Assembly: GCA_964395975.1 (NCBI GenBank)
Contig: CAYNBZ010000050.1
Span: 1 to 18,000, forward strand
Reading direction: 5' to 3'
Origin: Avimuribaculum sp964395975
GTDB taxonomy: Bacteria; Bacteroidota; Bacteroidia; Bacteroidales; Muribaculaceae
DNA: 18,000 nt
The notes beneath the pieces were generated by a model that was not told the origin of the DNA, searched no databases, and saw only the letters and a list, made by a program, of their open reading frames with translations. Shown piece after piece: positions 1 to 8,285 of the stretch (positions are counted from its first letter, which is position 1; each line of letters opens with the position of its first letter). A program made the position numbers and the translations under genes.

Positions 1-191
1 GTCACACTTACCGCTTCCATAAAACCTTTGGACTCAAAGTGCGTATCCTTGCTTAATTCAGGGTTCATCTTTTCGTCCAGGCTGATATGTATCTCAGTAG
101 AGGTCTGTTCTATGCCAACCATCGAGAAGTAATCCAATATCTGGCCTGGCAGTACTATACTGGCCAGCATGTTCAAATAATCGTTTTCCAT
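1..191 (-). CDS. Transposase N-region protein, ISAon1-like (partial, runs off left edge)
   Basis: Reading leftward from an ATG at 191-189, the frame is open to the window edge and gives 63 residues starting MENDYLNMLASIVLPGQ and continuing with an ISLDEKMNPE stretch. I recognise this as the separate N-region protein of ISAon1-type insertion sequences common in Bacteroidetes; in those elements the catalytic DDE part is normally encoded just downstream, which here would lie beyond position 1. Its role would be DNA binding during transposition. A promoter-like TAAATTTG lies 33 bases upstream of the start. The family is identified from memory of its sequence, not from a search. The gene is incomplete only because of the window boundary, and no frameshift is visible. 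Confidence 0.7.
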   Translation of the reverse strand, partial: MENDYLNMLASIVLPGQILDYFSMVGIEQTSTEIHISLDEKMNPELSKDTHFESKGFMEAVSV

Positions 192-223
192 ACTGCAAAG
201 TAAAAAACTACTCTCTCATCTTA

Positions 224-231
224 CAAATTTA
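224..231 (-). promoter_or_regulatory. -7 promoter element for the IS transposase
   Basis: On the minus strand this reads TAAATTTG, an exact match to the Bacteroidetes -7 consensus TAnnTTTG. It would place the transcription start near 218, about 27 bases before the transposase ATG. No good TTTG -33 box is seen at the expected distance, so it is a one-box call. Confidence 0.4.
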
Positions 232-309
232 TCCCCACTGTTTTTCTACTGATCCCTGAAAAGACGAATACTCGAAGACGGGAGGTGCTACCCGGGCGGT
301 ATTCTGAAA

Positions 310-813
310 GTGGACAACTTTATCAACCACCAGATGGATCCCGACCTGATGTGCCGCATTGGGGAAGAATTTGCACGGCTGTACGCTAACAGCGGGATAA
401 ACAAAATCGTCACTATCGAAGCAAGCGGCATTGCACCTGCCATAATGACTGGCGCAGTGATGCATCTGCCGGTAGTATTCGTGAAGAAAAAATGTCCCAA
501 AACGATGGAAAATATGTTGGTCACAACCATACACTCATTCACCAAAGATCGCGACTATACCGTGTGCATAAGTGCCGATTTTCTGACAGCAGCCGACCGG
601 ATACTCTTTATCGATGACTTCCTCGCCTATGGTAACGCCGCCAACGGCATCATCGACCTTGCAAAGCAGGCCGGCGCAACCATCGTTGGATTCGGATTTA
701 TCATCGAGAAAGCGTTTCAAGACGGCGGCACACAATTGCGTTCAATGGGCTATCGGGTTGAAAGTCTTGCCTGCGTTACCTCGCTTGACAACTGCCATAT
801 CACACTGCTATAA
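310..813 (+). CDS. xpt: Xanthine phosphoribosyltransferase, 5' end disrupted by IS
   Basis: Purine salvage enzyme that makes XMP from xanthine and PRPP in the cytoplasm. From GTG 310 there are 167 residues. Conserved signatures include FINHQMDP, TIEASGIAPA and the PRPP-binding loop ILFIDDFLAYGNAANG at about residues 98-113; the C-terminal YRVESLA is also typical. The family is usually about 190 residues. Homologous sequence continues upstream in frame: codons 256-309 read LKRRILEDGRCYPGGILK, as in normal Xpt N-termini. But a TGA at 250-252 closes the frame and no ATG, GTG or TTG lies between it and GTG 310. The missing part is only the native start and one or two codons, apparently removed by the adjacent IS. 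The gene is therefore either silent, or initiated at GTG 310 and lacking about 20 N-terminal residues. No promoter was found on this strand inside the IS end. Confidence 0.85.
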   Translation: MDNFINHQMDPDLMCRIGEEFARLYANSGINKIVTIEASGIAPAIMTGAVMHLPVVFVKKKCPKTMENMLVTTIHSFTKDRDYTVCISADFLTAADRILFIDDFLAYGNAANGIIDLAKQAGATIVGFGFIIEKAFQDGGTQLRSMGYRVESLACVTSLDNCHITLL

Positions 814-1003
814 GCCATTCATTGGACACAATCAACCTCGCAAGCCGCTCCACTATGGCATGAAAAAGTACTTAATCCTACTCTGCCTGCCATATAAAAA
901 ATTCCACTTGGGAAACGGCACAACAGGCACAATTTAAATACAGGAGGACAGATTCCTTACTAAAGGACTAAAATCATTTCCAACAACCAAGCATAACAAT
1001 GAT

Positions 1004-1038
1004 TTTGCAATCATGGATTGCTTTTTTGTGTAATTTTG
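1004..1038 (+). promoter_or_regulatory. Promoter of menD
   Basis: TAATTTTG at 1031-1038 fits the Bacteroidetes -7 consensus TAnnTTTG exactly. A TTTG at 1004-1007 could be the -33 box, though the 23-base gap is a little long compared with the usual 19-21. Transcription would begin near 1044, giving a leader of about 50 bases before menD. The interval 814-1094 contains no other gene that I can support. Confidence 0.5.
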
Positions 1039-1070
1039 TGGCACTTCTTCCGCAATCGGAAAAATGTCAC
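1038..1070 (+). promoter_or_regulatory. Inverted repeat overlapping the menD transcription start
   Basis: GTGGCA (1038-1043) pairs with TGTCAC (1065-1070) with one G-T position, and inside it TTCCG (1048-1052) pairs perfectly with CGGAA (1057-1061) around CAAT. The dyad begins at the last base of the -7 box and covers the predicted start site. It could be an operator or, at least for the inner stem, a hairpin in the 5' leader. No regulator is identified. Confidence 0.3.
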
Positions 1071-1094
1071 AAAAATTTCACTTTCATATAAGGA

Positions 1095-2798
1095 ATGACA
1101 AAAAACAACAGTACATCAAGCCATCTACAGTGCAGAATGGTGGTAGAAGTGATGATTGCCGCAGGAGTACGGCATGCAGTGGTGTCGCCTGGATCACGCA
1201 ACGCTCCACTAATCATCACCCTTGCCCGTGAAGCACGCATCAAGAAGTGGATCATCACCGATGAGCGCAGCGCGGCATTTGTTGCCGTAGGTATCGCACA
1301 ACGGTTGCTACAACCTGTCATGATTGTCTGCACATCGGGATCGGCACTATTCAATTATGCTCCTGCTGTAGCCGAAGCCTATTACCGCCACTTACCTATA
1401 ATAGTGGTGTCTGCCGACCGACCACATGAATGGATTGACCAAAACGACAGTCAAACCATCAGGCAACATATGGCACTTTCCGCAATAGTGAAACAGAGCT
1501 ACAATCTACCAACACATTGTGACAACGACACCACCATGCAATGGTATGCCAACCGCACAGTCAATGATGCGGCAATAACAGCCACAACTGCTCCATTTGG
1601 ACCTGTACACATCAATATGCCGCTTGCCGACCCTCTGTGCACAACCGTTACGCTGCCACCGGCAACACGTGTCATAGCATATCCCGACATAAAAAGAGCA
1701 ATGCCTCGCGATACCATGCGCAAACTTGCCGATGATTTTGCAGCATCGCTCCGTGTGATGATAGTGGTCGGATTCCACCACCCATCACCCATTCTCAATA
1801 ATTCACTTACACGCCTTGCACGACTCGACAACACTATAGTATTAACCGAAACCATTTCTAATCTGCATGACGACCGTTTCATCTCAGCCATCGACCGTAC
1901 CATCGGCGCAATGCCAGGTAGCGATGCTGTCAAGTATGCCCCAGACTTACTTATAACCACCGGCGGAGCACTCGTGTCGAAAGTGATAAAAAAATTCCTG
2001 CGCCGCAATGCTCCACTACAAGAATGGCGTGTGGACACAGACTACTGCACAATCGATACCATGCAACATCTGACAGTCCGTATCGACATCAATCCGGAAC
2101 ATTTTTTCGAGCAGTTGTTAGAATACCTGACACCCAAGTTCCCACCTCAACAGTCGGAATATGCCCACCTGTGGCACTCCCTTGCCAATGAAGCTGCAAA
2201 GTGGCATGGCGATTACATAGAAGCGGCACCTTGGTGCGACCTTAAAGCATTTTCCATCATCCTACCATCGATACCTGCCGGCTATACCCTGCATTTGTCC
2301 AACGGCACCTGCATTCGATATGCACAGTTATTTGGCTCTCCCACTGCACGACCATGCTACTGCAACCGTGGTACATCTGGTATCGATGGTAGCACATCAA
2401 CCACACTCGGGACATCACTCGCCTCTCCCGATGGCGAAACCGCACTGCTTGTCACCGGCGACATGAGTTTCGGCTATGACCTTGCCGGAATCACATCACA
2501 ATACAATTCGGCACGGTTTAAGATAATCGTCATGTGCAACGGTGGCGGCAACATTTTCAGATTTCTCAACGGCACATCGGCACTGCCCGAACTCGAAGAA
2601 TATTTCGAAGTGAATCGCACCATGCCAACAAAAGCCATTGCCTGCGCATTTGGATTCTCATACTTCGAGGCACACGATGAGAAGACATTATTACCAGCTC
2701 TCAAAAAATTTTATGAATGCCCACACCAAGCCATCCTTGCCGTCCATACCCCCACACAGGAAAATGCCACCGTGCTACGCCACTATTTCAGGATGTAA
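1095..2798 (+). CDS. menD: SEPHCHC synthase MenD (menaquinone biosynthesis)
   Basis: Thiamine-diphosphate enzyme that joins isochorismate to the succinic semialdehyde unit derived from 2-oxoglutarate, giving SEPHCHC, the first committed step to menaquinone. The 567 residues match the family length. SPGSRNAPL at 31-39 is the MenD N-terminal signature, and DERSAAF at 56-62 carries the ThDP-activating glutamate (E57). The cofactor and Mg motif runs from GDMSFGYD (455) to NGGGNIF (482-488), with the usual spacing of about 27 residues. ATG 1095 is the natural start: a short tail of about ten residues precedes the conserved region and a promoter lies 57 bases upstream. The usual partners menF, menH, menB and menE are not in the window, so menD stands apart from a full men cluster. 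The porZ-like gene follows after 66 bases and may share its transcript. Confidence 0.96.
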   Translation: MTKNNSTSSHLQCRMVVEVMIAAGVRHAVVSPGSRNAPLIITLAREARIKKWIITDERSAAFVAVGIAQRLLQPVMIVCTSGSALFNYAPAVAEAYYRHLPIIVVSADRPHEWIDQNDSQTIRQHMALSAIVKQSYNLPTHCDNDTTMQWYANRTVNDAAITATTAPFGPVHINMPLADPLCTTVTLPPATRVIAYPDIKRAMPRDTMRKLADDFAASLRVMIVVGFHHPSPILNNSLTRLARLDNTIVLTETISNLHDDRFISAIDRTIGAMPGSDAVKYAPDLLITTGGALVSKVIKKFLRRNAPLQEWRVDTDYCTIDTMQHLTVRIDINPEHFFEQLLEYLTPKFPPQQSEYAHLWHSLANEAAKWHGDYIEAAPWCDLKAFSIILPSIPAGYTLHLSNGTCIRYAQLFGSPTARPCYCNRGTSGIDGSTSTTLGTSLASPDGETALLVTGDMSFGYDLAGITSQYNSARFKIIVMCNGGGNIFRFLNGTSALPELEEYFEVNRTMPTKAIACAFGFSYFEAHDEKTLLPALKKFYECPHQAILAVHTPTQENATVLRHYFRM

Positions 2799-2864
2799 CC
2801 CATCTTCTCTTCCGATTTATCTTGCCCTGTACAATTTGTAAACACCCAACACCGTTAATATGAT

Positions 2865-5255
2865 ATGATAAAGCATAAAACAATGGCATTTCGAATTTCC
2901 ATTATCACGATACTTACAGCAATGATGGACATACAAGCCTACGCACAAGGCATAATAGGCAGTATAAAAATACATCCCATGTTTGGGAACTCGGTCACGA
3001 AAATCATCGACACCGGATCAATGGTATATTACTTGTCCGACAACACCCTTTTCAGCTATGACAAGGACAATGACGAAAGCGACAGCTACTCGCGCAACAA
3101 TCGTCTTAACGACAGTGCAATACAGAACATATACTACAATTATGACCAAAACTATCTGGTGGTTGTATATCAAAATTCAAATATCGACATTTTGACCGAT
3201 GATGGTTCGACGATAAGCATGCCCGATATTTACAATGCCGAGCTACAGACGACACCAACCATCAATGATGTCACATTTGCCGAAGGGCGCATATTGGTAG
3301 CCACCAATTTTGGATATGTCACATTCAACGACGAACGCTTCGAAGTGGAATTTTCACGTAACTTCGGCATCGATGTTTACTCGGCTGCAGCTACTGACAA
3401 TTATTTGTGGGTAAATGCCGACTCCCTATACTATTGCAGTCTTGACAATCCGGCAAGGACACTCACCGATATGACAGCCACATCATTGCATGAAAGTGCC
3501 ACCTTATATCCAGCTACGGGTGACACAATCCTGTTTGCCGGCGGATGGTTTTATCGTCCCTCTATCGATGCTTACGGCTATTACCACATAGGTTTAATAT
3601 CCCAAGAAACGGTAACTACGCTCCAACCGACACAAAACGGATTTCTAAGCGTAAGCAACAACCGTAGCACGCTCAAATACTTAGACACAAAAGGAAACAC
3701 CACCGCAACATACTCTCTGCCATCCGAAATGAGCCAGTCGTTGGTATCATCAAGGGAAGACGAAGGACAACTGTGGGAGCTAAGCAGCGAAGGAATCCGG
3801 CACATCCAGCTCACCACAACAGGGGGGATGACAGTGCTGTCTGATTTTTACCATCCGAATGCATCGACTGTCATGCAGCCATATAACCTCGCATTCAACA
3901 GCTCCACCGGGACTCTGCTCGTTAGCAACAGCGGACAAAACAACATCAGTTCAAGCTACAAAGCCGCAACACGCATAAGCACACTTGACGATGGATGGTG
4001 GAATGATGCACTGCCTTCAGACATACCATTTACAAACAGCGAATCGAACGAAACATTAATTGATATATACCGTCCCATATTCAGTCCATACGATAGCGAA
4101 ACATATTTTGTTGGCACTCGGTATGAAGGAGCCTACCAAATAAAAGGAACCGAAGTGGTGGTTAAATATGATGATTCCAATAGTCCAATAGAACGTTACA
4201 CCAGCCTTGAAACTATCATGTGTGTGCCATCCATACAATTCGATGCTTCTGGCAACTTATGGCTGTTGAACGTATATGCCACTACACCTTCTTTACTAGT
4301 ACTGCCAAGCAACCGTGTTCAAAGTTCATCTGTCACGACCTCTGATTGGACAAGGGTAAACATGACATTGCCGTCAGACATTTCATTCAGAGCACAACTG
4401 TTTATAACGCAAAATTCCGACATCAAAATTGTAGCCGACGGAAATTATGGAGGGAGCCTTTACTTCTTATATGACAATGGCGACCCATCATCGACATCGA
4501 TACAATCTATCTCTTACGCACCCGGACAACTTTACGATCAAGACGGGAGCGGATATTCATGGAATTATCTTAACTGCCTCGTTGAAGATGACAACGGAAC
4601 AGTGTGGCTCGGATCGAACAACGGTATAATAACATTCAATCCCGCCAATGCATTCAATTCAAACTTCTCGGCGACCCTTCCTCGCATTTCGCGTGACGAT
4701 GGCACCAATTATGCCGACAACCTACTTGATGGCACAACTGTATATGCAATTGCTGTCGATGCCAGCAACCGCAAATGGATCGGTACTGAAAGTAACGGCC
4801 TATATCTTGTCAATTCAGATGGTAGCGAAGTCATCAAGCACTACACGACCGACAACAGTGTACTCCCTAGCAACATTATCTACTCGGTGTACTGTGCGAC
4901 CAATTCCAACTCGGTGTTTGCTGGCACTGCCAATGGTGTGGTAGAAATTTACAGCGATGCATCGCAACCAAGTTCTAATTTCAACAACGTATATGCTTAT
5001 CCCAATCCCGTAAGACCCAGCTACTCAGGAGACATTACAATCGTCGGACTAATGGAAAATTCATTGGTCAAAATAGTCGACTCCTCAGGTAATGTGGTAC
5101 GTTCGTTGCAATCATTGGGAGGTACTGCAATATGGGATGGCTGCAATTATGCAGGAAAAAGAGTTAAGACAGGGGTATATTTTGTACTTGCCTCTCAAAG
5201 CGATGGCAGTTCTAACAGCGGCAAAGTAGTTACAAAAATACTGTTCATCAACTAA
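2865..5255 (+). CDS. porZ: PorZ-like type IX secretion system accessory protein
   Basis: Secreted 796-residue protein. PorZ works at the cell surface with PorU, PorV and PorQ, which cleave the sorting domain from T9SS cargo and attach cargo to lipopolysaccharide. A signal peptide spans about residues 1-28, ending around AYAQG; ATG 2883 (Met7) is an alternative start. Residues 30-340 resemble the PorZ N-terminal beta-propeller (repeating short motifs such as LFSYDKD, IQNIYYNYDQNYLVVVY, NIDILTDDG). Residues 340-700 carry two-component-regulator-type propeller blades such as GTVWLGSNNGI and RKWIGTESNGLY. The tail from about 710 (YPNPVRP, then a TAIWDG turn, ending KILFIN) is a type A sorting-domain fold, as PorZ itself retains. 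Length and order agree with PorZ of Porphyromonas gingivalis (about 780 residues). The main alternative is an ordinary T9SS cargo protein with a two-component-type propeller. Confidence 0.75.
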   Translation: MIKHKTMAFRISIITILTAMMDIQAYAQGIIGSIKIHPMFGNSVTKIIDTGSMVYYLSDNTLFSYDKDNDESDSYSRNNRLNDSAIQNIYYNYDQNYLVVVYQNSNIDILTDDGSTISMPDIYNAELQTTPTINDVTFAEGRILVATNFGYVTFNDERFEVEFSRNFGIDVYSAAATDNYLWVNADSLYYCSLDNPARTLTDMTATSLHESATLYPATGDTILFAGGWFYRPSIDAYGYYHIGLISQETVTTLQPTQNGFLSVSNNRSTLKYLDTKGNTTATYSLPSEMSQSLVSSREDEGQLWELSSEGIRHIQLTTTGGMTVLSDFYHPNASTVMQPYNLAFNSSTGTLLVSNSGQNNISSSYKAATRISTLDDGWWNDALPSDIPFTNSESNETLIDIYRPIFSPYDSETYFVGTRYEGAYQIKGTEVVVKYDDSNSPIERYTSLETIMCVPSIQFDASGNLWLLNVYATTPSLLVLPSNRVQSSSVTTSDWTRVNMTLPSDISFRAQLFITQNSDIKIVADGNYGGSLYFLYDNGDPSSTSIQSISYAPGQLYDQDGSGYSWNYLNCLVEDDNGTVWLGSNNGIITFNPANAFNSNFSATLPRISRDDGTNYADNLLDGTTVYAIAVDASNRKWIGTESNGLYLVNSDGSEVIKHYTTDNSVLPSNIIYSVYCATNSNSVFAGTANGVVEIYSDASQPSSNFNNVYAYPNPVRPSYSGDITIVGLMENSLVKIVDSSGNVVRSLQSLGGTAIWDGCNYAGKRVKTGVYFVLASQSDGSSNSGKVVTKILFIN

Positions 5256-5370
5256 ATCCCCCTTACATATACTGCCTTTTTTGCTTGCCGGCAACACACG
5301 GAACAGTGTTACAAATCCCATACGCAGGATTTGTATTGTCATACATTTCATGTTCATTCAAAACACAAGT

Positions 5371-5410
5371 AACCCCGATTTATGCATTATATCGAAGCAT
5401 AACCAGGGTT
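5371..5410. terminator. Hairpin between convergent porZ and pulA
   Basis: AACCC (5371-5375) pairs with GGGTT (5406-5410) and TTATGC (5380-5385) with GCATAA (5397-5402), separated by a small internal loop. It lies between two converging genes and probably serves both directions. The downstream T-tracts are weak, so termination strength is uncertain. Confidence 0.45.
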
Positions 5411-5448
5411 CTTGTTAAATCTCCTCCAAGAAAAAAGTGAAACAATTT

Positions 5449-7482
5449 TTACTCGGTAACAAGAATAAGAGCTGTATGAGGTGCAACCGATACTTCTCCT
5501 CCCTTGCATGTTCCTAGACCGTTCATGTCAATTTTGCCATCTTGCGCCACTATAGTCCATTTCCCTTTTTTGATTTTAACCGTCTGGAACTCATTCGCAC
5601 CGTTGAACACGAGTTTTATCTCTTTCCAAGTATCACCGCCAGCATTATCAGTAATTGAATAGGAAACAAGATTATCCGCTTTAACATCGTCAAATTTTAT
5701 ATGCTTTGCGATAGCCTCAGCAGTAGTCAGGCGAAAAGCAGGGTGCGCTTTACGCATAGCGATAAGGTTGCGATAATAATCAAACAAATCGCGATACTGA
5801 ACTTTCTGATTCCAATCGATAGCATTAATGCTGTCGGGCGAACAAAAACTGTTATGCACATGCTGCTTGCTACGGAACACCTCTTCACCAGCAAACATGA
5901 AAGGCGTACCCTGTGAAGTGAAAATGATGGTTTGTGCCAACTTCGCAGCACTGATGCGGTCTTCCTCAGTGCTGCCTGCCATAGATATGTCGAGCTTATC
6001 GGTCAAGCACAAGTCATCGTGGCAAGATACATAATTGATTATCTGCTGTGGCGAAGTGGCATACGGAAACTTGGCATTATTACCCTTGCTGTAATCAACT
6101 TGCGGATGAGCCGTTGAAGCTACTATGCCTATTTTTACCGTTTCTTCGTTACCGAGTTTGCCCGAAACAAAACCACGATCGGCTTCATCCGAATAATGCC
6201 CCTTTACCGCATCGCGTATGTCATCGCTGAACACCGCAATATCCTTCATCTTTGCCACATTCACCTTCAAAGCCTGCTGCTCTACCGGCAGTGGAGAACT
6301 CCCTGCCATCCACCCCTCACCATAAATAAATGCCGACGGATTGATTGTTTTTATGGCTGCAGCGGCTTGCGACATCGTTTCTATGTCATGGATTGCCATC
6401 AGGTCGAAGCGAAAACCGTCGATGTGATACTCCTTCACCCAATATTTCACCGAATTGATAATAAAGTTGCGCATTTGCTGGCGATCACTGGCAGTTTCGT
6501 TTCCGCAAGCTGATGCATCAGAATACGTTCCATCAGTACGCTGACGGTAATAATAACCCGGAGCAGTAAGTTCAAAATTCGACCCTTCGGTTATGCCTGT
6601 ATGATTATATACCACATCCATCACCACACCGATACCGGCATCATGCAAGGCTTTTATCATTTGCTTCATTTCTCGTATGCGGCAATACGGATCGGCAGGA
6701 TTGGTTGAATAAGAACCATCAGGGACATTATAATTTATAGGATCATAGCCCCAATTATATATATTCGACGGAAGCTGCGTTTCATCCACGCTCATGTAGT
6801 CAAACGATGGTAGAATATGCACGTGCGTTATACCCAACTCTTTTAAATGATCGATACCGGTCGACTGTCCATTGAGCGATACAGTACCCTCTTCGAGCAT
6901 TGCTACAAATTTCCCCTTGTTGGTAATACCCGAATTTTTATGCATCGAAAAATCACGATGATGCATCTCATATAAAATGACATCAGTCGTACTTTGCACC
7001 TGCGGACCGCTATCATTACCCCATCCCTCTGGATTGGTCTTGGAAAAATCAATGATTGCAGCACGCCTGCCATTTACACCTACAGCCTTTGCCCATACTC
7101 CTGGAGTTTCATCGAGCCACTTGCCGTCAATTTTTATTTGGAATGTGTAAAAATGATTCATCCAGTCATCGGTAGATGTGGCACGCCATGTACCGGTTGC
7201 AGCATCGTTGTCGAGCAAAAAAGTCGTCACGAGATTATTACCCTGTCCATGCTTATAGATATTGACACGAACACTATCGGCCATGGGAGACCACAAGCAA
7301 AAATGATATCCCTGACGGTCTATCGAAAGCTCGAGATCCTCGCCATCATATGTGGGATAGGTTGAAAACTTTTCCATTTGTGATTCGGTTACAATGTTTT
7401 GAGCTTGCATTGCCACAGGAGCAGCCGCAATAGGCAACAACGCCAAAGATGCTGTGCAAGCCTTCAAAGCAGTTTTTATCAT
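5449..7482 (-). CDS. pulA: Secreted type I pullulanase (GH13)
   Basis: Debranching enzyme that hydrolyses alpha-1,6 links in pullulan, glycogen or starch. I start it at ATG 7482-7480, giving 677 residues, because a clear signal peptide follows (MIKTALKACTASLALLP, then an A-rich stretch to MQAQN, cleavage near residue 27). The frame stays open for 77 more codons upstream, but these look like leader sequence and contain the promoter. Residues 45-150 form an N-terminal CBM48/E-set domain (GYHFCLWSP). YNWGYDP at 242-248 is the type I pullulanase signature. GH13 regions follow: DVVYNHT 289-295; GFRFDL with nucleophile D360; YGEGW with acid/base E389; SCHD with H488 and D489. A C-terminal beta domain completes it. 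No T9SS tail or lipobox is evident, so export to the periplasm is most likely. It has its own promoter and is separated from the upstream operon by a terminator. Confidence 0.92.
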   Translation of the reverse strand: MIKTALKACTASLALLPIAAAPVAMQAQNIVTESQMEKFSTYPTYDGEDLELSIDRQGYHFCLWSPMADSVRVNIYKHGQGNNLVTTFLLDNDAATGTWRATSTDDWMNHFYTFQIKIDGKWLDETPGVWAKAVGVNGRRAAIIDFSKTNPEGWGNDSGPQVQSTTDVILYEMHHRDFSMHKNSGITNKGKFVAMLEEGTVSLNGQSTGIDHLKELGITHVHILPSFDYMSVDETQLPSNIYNWGYDPINYNVPDGSYSTNPADPYCRIREMKQMIKALHDAGIGVVMDVVYNHTGITEGSNFELTAPGYYYRQRTDGTYSDASACGNETASDRQQMRNFIINSVKYWVKEYHIDGFRFDLMAIHDIETMSQAAAAIKTINPSAFIYGEGWMAGSSPLPVEQQALKVNVAKMKDIAVFSDDIRDAVKGHYSDEADRGFVSGKLGNEETVKIGIVASTAHPQVDYSKGNNAKFPYATSPQQIINYVSCHDDLCLTDKLDISMAGSTEEDRISAAKLAQTIIFTSQGTPFMFAGEEVFRSKQHVHNSFCSPDSINAIDWNQKVQYRDLFDYYRNLIAMRKAHPAFRLTTAEAIAKHIKFDDVKADNLVSYSITDNAGGDTWKEIKLVFNGANEFQTVKIKKGKWTIVAQDGKIDMNGLGTCKGGEVSVAPHTALILVTE

Positions 7483-7627
7483 GTCTGTTTTTATGAAATA
7501 AGTGAAACAATAAGTTGCCGTTAAATTTTGAGAACGGAAAAAATTCGTAAAATGCAGGTTTATGTCATTATACCAATGTGTCTCAGCACAATTACCACGC
7601 ATATATGAATCACATAGGCCTACTGTA

Positions 7628-7658
7628 CAAAGATACAAACATTTCCAACAAAACCAAA
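7628..7658 (-). promoter_or_regulatory. Promoter of pulA
   Basis: On the minus strand TTTG (7658-7655), 19 bases, then TATCTTTG (7635-7628): both boxes of the Bacteroidetes sigma-ABfr type consensus at the expected distance. Transcription would start near 7622, leaving a leader of about 140 bases before the pulA ATG. Confidence 0.65.
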
Positions 7659-7670
7659 CGGCTAAATAAG

Positions 7671-7733
7671 AAAAATACCATAGAAAGCAGCTGTAATTAA
7701 TACTAACTGACATTTGCTTTACTTTCTATGGTA
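7671..7733 (-). terminator. Terminator of the peptidase/carbonic anhydrase operon
   Basis: A perfect 12-base inverted repeat, TACCATAGAAAG (7676-7687) against CTTTCTATGGTA (7722-7733), encloses a 34-base loop and is followed on the minus strand by a run of five T (7675-7671). It lies 31 bases past the stop codon of the hexapeptide gene and just upstream of the pulA promoter, so the two transcription units are separated here. Confidence 0.65.
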
Positions 7734-7763
7734 CAAATTAAAATCTCTTTCAGTATGACTCAA

Positions 7764-8282
7764 TTATTCTTGATCATACCACTTGCTGTACATAAGATAG
7801 TTATGTGCTATCTTAACATTTATTTCCCGATTTTGTGCAGGATCAACCATCTTAATGAACCGAGCCGGCACTCCACCCCACATTTCGTTAGGACCTATCT
7901 TTGTCTTGCCAGTCACAACACTGCCGGCAGCAACGATAGCTCCTTCACCTACTTCGGCATGGTCAAGCAATATGCTTCCCATACCGATTAGCGCGAAATC
8001 ATGCACCTTTGCTCCATGTATCGTCACATTGTGACCTATCGACACATCATCACCTATCTCAATGGTCGATTTTTCATAAAGAGTGTGCAGAACAGTGCCA
8101 TCTTGTATGTTAACACGGTTACCGATGGTGATAGTGTTGACATCACCTCGCAATACAGCATTAAACCACACACTGCATTCGTCACCCATCGTCACATCTC
8201 CTATTATCGTCGCATTGTCGGCAAGGAAACAGTCCCTACCCATCTTCGGAGTATATCCCCTTACGCTTTTTATCAGTGCCAT
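7764..8282 (-). CDS. Gamma-carbonic-anhydrase-like hexapeptide repeat protein
   Basis: A 172-residue left-handed beta-helix protein of the YrdA/PaaY/gamma-carbonic anhydrase group, expected as a cytoplasmic trimer. Hexapeptide turns run from about residue 20 to 135 (such as ATIIGDV, NTITIGN, STIEIGD, GAIVAAGSV). The three histidines that bind metal in the family are present: H66 (VLHTL), H84 (IGHN) and H89 (IHGA), with the family spacing of H84 and H89. The C-terminal WGGVPARFI segment and the final helix are typical. Many proteins of this group have no proven carbonic anhydrase activity, so the reaction is uncertain. The ATG lies 3 bases after the stop of the upstream aminopeptidase gene, so the two are co-transcribed; a strong terminator follows 31 bases downstream. 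Confidence 0.88.
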   Translation of the reverse strand: MALIKSVRGYTPKMGRDCFLADNATIIGDVTMGDECSVWFNAVLRGDVNTITIGNRVNIQDGTVLHTLYEKSTIEIGDDVSIGHNVTIHGAKVHDFALIGMGSILLDHAEVGEGAIVAAGSVVTGKTKIGPNEMWGGVPARFIKMVDPAQNREINVKIAHNYLMYSKWYDQE

Positions 8283-8285
8283 ACG

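Larger units (their letters stand above)
1..252 (-). mobile_element. 5' end of an ISAon1-like insertion sequence
   Basis: The segment holds the transposase N-region start, its promoter-like box and about 60 bases of leader, then changes directly into xpt coding sequence. Homology to xpt begins at about 253-256, so the outer IS boundary is placed close to 252. The other end of the element is outside the window, so the terminal inverted repeats and target duplication cannot be checked. The boundary is inferred from where the xpt reading frame begins and may be off by several bases. Confidence 0.5.

Noticed and set aside
9..9. MIKTALKAC in the pullulanase and LLVVC in GH97 considered as lipoprotein signals (the position here is nominal; the genes lie at 5449-7482 and 11616-13670)
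   Set aside because: In the first the Cys is at residue 9, too early and preceded by a Lys; in the second the residue before Cys is Val, which does not fit a lipobox. Both have a better signal peptidase I site downstream.
614..937. 107-codon frame on + overlapping and extending past xpt, ending in a short MKKYLILLCLPYKK peptide
   Set aside because: It mostly overlaps xpt in another frame, and the part outside is only about 25 codons with no promoter or family resemblance.
7483..7713. N-terminal extension of 77 codons on the pullulanase frame, beginning at an ATG at 7713
   Set aside because: The extension is rich in Cys, Trp and Phe and precedes a clear signal peptide at 7482. It contains the consensus promoter and part of the upstream terminator, so it is leader DNA, not protein.
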